From Deltaproteobacteria bacterium (lineage in GTDB: Bacteria; Desulfobacterota; Desulfovibrionia; Desulfovibrionales; Desulfovibrionaceae): a stretch of 8,079 bases of DNA. The notes below the pieces were generated by a model. It was not told the origin of the DNA. It searched no databases and was given only the letters and a program-made list of their open reading frames with translations. The DNA lies in contig JANXYI010000114.1 in assembly GCA_025350085.1 (NCBI GenBank), forward strand, positions 1 to 8,079, written 5' to 3'. The position numbers and the translations under genes were made by a program. Each line of letters starts with the position of its first letter. The first letter of the stretch is position 1. Positions 6,724-8,079 of this stretch are shown here, in pieces.

Positions 6724-7530
6724 GTGAACCGTTGCCTGAAACGCGTTGGCCTGCTGCTGGGCCTGGGCCTGCTCGTCCTCGCCTTGTGGGCCTGTGCGCG
6801 CGCCGCCTACACGGGCCGCAGCCAGCTCCTGCTCATCAGCGAGGGCCAGGAGACGGCCCTTGGCCTGCAGGCCGCCCAGGACGTGCTCAAGAAAGAGCGG
6901 GAAAGCCGCGACGAGATGCAGGCCGAGCGCGTGAAGCGCGTGGGGCGGCGCATCGCCCAGGCCGCAAACAGGCCGGACTACAAGTGGGAGTTCCACCTGA
7001 TCGACAAGGACGTGGTCAACGCCTTCTGCCTGCCGGGCGGCAAGGTCTTCGTGTACACGGGCATCCTGAGCCTGACCACCAGCAACGACGAGCTGGCCGC
7101 GGTCATGGGCCACGAGATCGCCCACGCGCTGGAGCGCCACGGCGGCGAGCGCATGAGCATGGCCCTCATGGCCCAGGTGGGCGGCCAGGCGGCGTCCATT
7201 GCGCTCGGGTCCACCGTGAGCCCGGCGGCCAGCCAGGTCTTCAACCAGGCCTACGGGCTGGGCTCGCAGGTGGGCGTGCTCCTGCCGCACAGCCGCGCCC
7301 AGGAGTCCGAGGCCGACGAGGTGGGCATGATCCTGGCGGCCAAGGCCGGGTATGAGCCCGCGGGCGCACTGACCCTGTGGCAGAAGATGGACAGCTACCA
7401 GAAGAGCAAGGGCCAGAACGCGCCCGGCTGGCTGTCCACGCACCCCTCGAGCGCCCAGCGCGTCGCGGACATCCAGGCCAAGATGGGCGCCATCCGCGCC
7501 AAGTACTTCCAACCGGCTTCGCTGTACTAG
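6724..7530 (+). CDS. M48 family zinc metallopeptidase, probable lipoprotein (LoiP/YggG-like)
   Basis: A 268-aa M48 protease of the periplasmic type that takes part in envelope protein quality control. The zinc site is HEIAH (130-134) with Glu131 catalytic, and the third ligand is most likely Glu194 in SRAQESEADEVG (190-201). Other family marks are the segment NAFCLPGGKVFVYTGIL (about 100-116), AGYEPAGALTLWQKM, and the C-terminal STHPSSAQRVADI. The N-terminus from the GTG start is a basic end (NRCLKR), a long leucine-rich helix (8-21), then LWAC with Cys24: a plausible lipoprotein signal, although Trp at -2 is unusual. It is shorter than BepA-type relatives and has no TPR repeats. The GTG start is supported by AAGGAG at 6709-6714. 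The next gene follows after 17 bases, so an operon is likely. Confidence 0.92.
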   Translation: MNRCLKRVGLLLGLGLLVLALWACARAAYTGRSQLLLISEGQETALGLQAAQDVLKKERESRDEMQAERVKRVGRRIAQAANRPDYKWEFHLIDKDVVNAFCLPGGKVFVYTGILSLTTSNDELAAVMGHEIAHALERHGGERMSMALMAQVGGQAASIALGSTVSPAASQVFNQAYGLGSQVGVLLPHSRAQESEADEVGMILAAKAGYEPAGALTLWQKMDSYQKSKGQNAPGWLSTHPSSAQRVADIQAKMGAIRAKYFQPASLY

Positions 7531-7547
7531 GCCGGGACCGGCCCCGT

Positions 7548-7892
7548 ATGATCATCTGCACCAGCTGCGGCACCAAGAACCCGGACGACGCGCGCTCCTG
7601 CGAGAAGTGCGGGCGCAAGCTGCAATCACGCTGGGCTGCTCCTGCGCAAAACGGCCAGAATGGCAATCCCGAGGGCTCGCTTTTGCCGGAGCCGGTGTGG
7701 CAGATCATCGAGCCCATCGTGCATGGCATCGAGGAAGGCTCGGACCAGCTGGTGAAGGCCTGCGCCGAGACCTGGGCCTATGCGCTCATCCTCATCGCCG
7801 GGGCCGGGGTGTACATCACCTTCGAGGACTGGCGCTACCTGGCCGGGGCCGTGGCCCTGGCTGCGGTGCTGGCCTGGGCTAGGGGGATCTGA
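7548..7892 (+). CDS. Small zinc-ribbon membrane protein, function unknown
   Basis: A 114-aa protein that I do not recognise as a named family. It opens with a zinc ribbon: MIICTSCG, then C18-E-K-C21-G-R, giving C4-x2-C7-x10-C18-x2-C21. A polar linker (about 24-45) follows, then an amphipathic segment (EPVWQIIEPIVHGIEEG), and one or two hydrophobic stretches at the end (about 75-90 and 95-110), suggesting membrane anchoring with the ribbon probably cytoplasmic. The ATG at 7548 is chosen because the cysteine pair follows at once; upstream codons in this frame lie in the M48 gene. The ribosome site is weak, and a GGCCGG-GA-CCGGCC palindrome fills the gap (7530-7543). It sits between a protease and a methyltransferase gene, which does not define its role. 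Confidence 0.8.
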   Translation: MIICTSCGTKNPDDARSCEKCGRKLQSRWAAPAQNGQNGNPEGSLLPEPVWQIIEPIVHGIEEGSDQLVKACAETWAYALILIAGAGVYITFEDWRYLAGAVALAAVLAWARGI

Positions 7893-7896
7893 GGCC

Positions 7897-8079
7897 ATGA
7901 CCACCGGAACAGGGCCGACCGGAACAGACCTGGCCAGGCGCTTCTTCACGAACAACGGCGCCACGTACGACCGCATCGCCAACCTGAGCACGCTCGGCCT
8001 GGATATCCTGTGGAAATGGAAGATCCTGGCCAAGATTCCGCCAGACTCCACCTGCATCCTCGACCAGGCCTGCGGCACC
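7897..8079 (+). CDS. Class I SAM-dependent methyltransferase (N-terminal 61 aa, runs off window)
   Basis: Only the beginning is present. After a Thr/Gly-rich start (MTTGTGPTGTDL) the protein reads FFTNNGATYDRIANLSTLGL (16-35), then a WKWKIL segment (39-44), then ILDQACGT (54-61) at the window edge. The last is the first part of motif I (a glycine-rich SAM-binding loop after a beta strand, usually D-x-A/G-C-G-T-G). The arrangement resembles UbiE/COQ5-like methyltransferases, but the substrate cannot be told from this piece. AGGGGGA at 7881-7887 ends 9 bases before the ATG and is a good ribosome site; the gap to the previous stop is only 4 bases, so it is probably in the same operon. A 10-base direct repeat (ACCGGAACAG at 7903-7912 and 7918-7927) creates the repeated TGT residues. 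Confidence 0.82.
   Translation, partial: MTTGTGPTGTDLARRFFTNNGATYDRIANLSTLGLDILWKWKILAKIPPDSTCILDQACGT

Noticed and set aside
4843..7512. Open frame of 889 codons on the minus strand across recN and the M48 gene
   Set aside because: Its product is low-complexity Gly/Ala/Leu/Gln/His text without domains. It arises because G/C-ending codons on the plus strand remove stops from this antisense frame, and recN and M48 on the plus strand show clear motifs.
7530..7543. GGCCGG-GA-CCGGCC palindrome between the M48 and zinc-ribbon genes
   Set aside because: The two-base loop cannot form as drawn in RNA, no T run follows, and such palindromes are common by chance at this GC content; not a terminator.

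Overview
The window looks like a chromosomal segment of a GC-rich Gram-negative bacterium. I suspect a deltaproteobacterial sulfate reducer of the Desulfovibrio type, but that rests on overall style (strong G/C-ending codon bias, a YkgJ-like gene next to recN, an M48 lipoprotein) and was not tested by any search. No complete new system is visible. The most notable content is the start of a type III CRISPR-Cas operon beside a tRNA gene.

Left part (1-1837, minus strand): two genes read leftwards. First is cas6 (1837-890), the RNase that processes CRISPR precursor RNA. After 70 bases comes the first 273 codons of cas10/csm1 (819 to the window edge), the large subunit of a type III-A-like interference complex. 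The order cas6-cas10 is typical of III-A operons; the other csm genes and any CRISPR array would lie beyond base 1 or elsewhere. Base composition is lower here than to the right: single 60-base lines that I counted gave 63% GC (481-540) and 58% (1381-1440), against 78% (3901-3960) and 82% (5521-5580).

Junction (1838-2393): a stretch of about 270 bases without a convincing gene, carrying a short tandem repeat; then, on the minus strand, a rho-independent terminator, a complete tRNA-Ala(GGC) gene and its promoter. Foreign DNA often enters beside tRNA genes, so this may be the edge of a genomic island carrying the CRISPR-Cas genes.

Right part (2394-8079, plus strand): a compact block of housekeeping-type genes. 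Two peptide/nickel-type ABC transporter permeases (ATGA overlap) are followed after 10 bases by a YkgJ-like cysteine-cluster protein, which overlaps recN (DNA repair ATPase) by 8 bases. These four probably form one transcript. After about 200 bases with a plausible promoter and an inverted repeat comes a second run: a secreted M48 zinc metallopeptidase with a probable lipoprotein signal, a small zinc-ribbon membrane protein, and the first 61 codons of a class I SAM-dependent methyltransferase. The permeases have no ATPase or substrate-binding partner in the window, so those parts must be encoded elsewhere.
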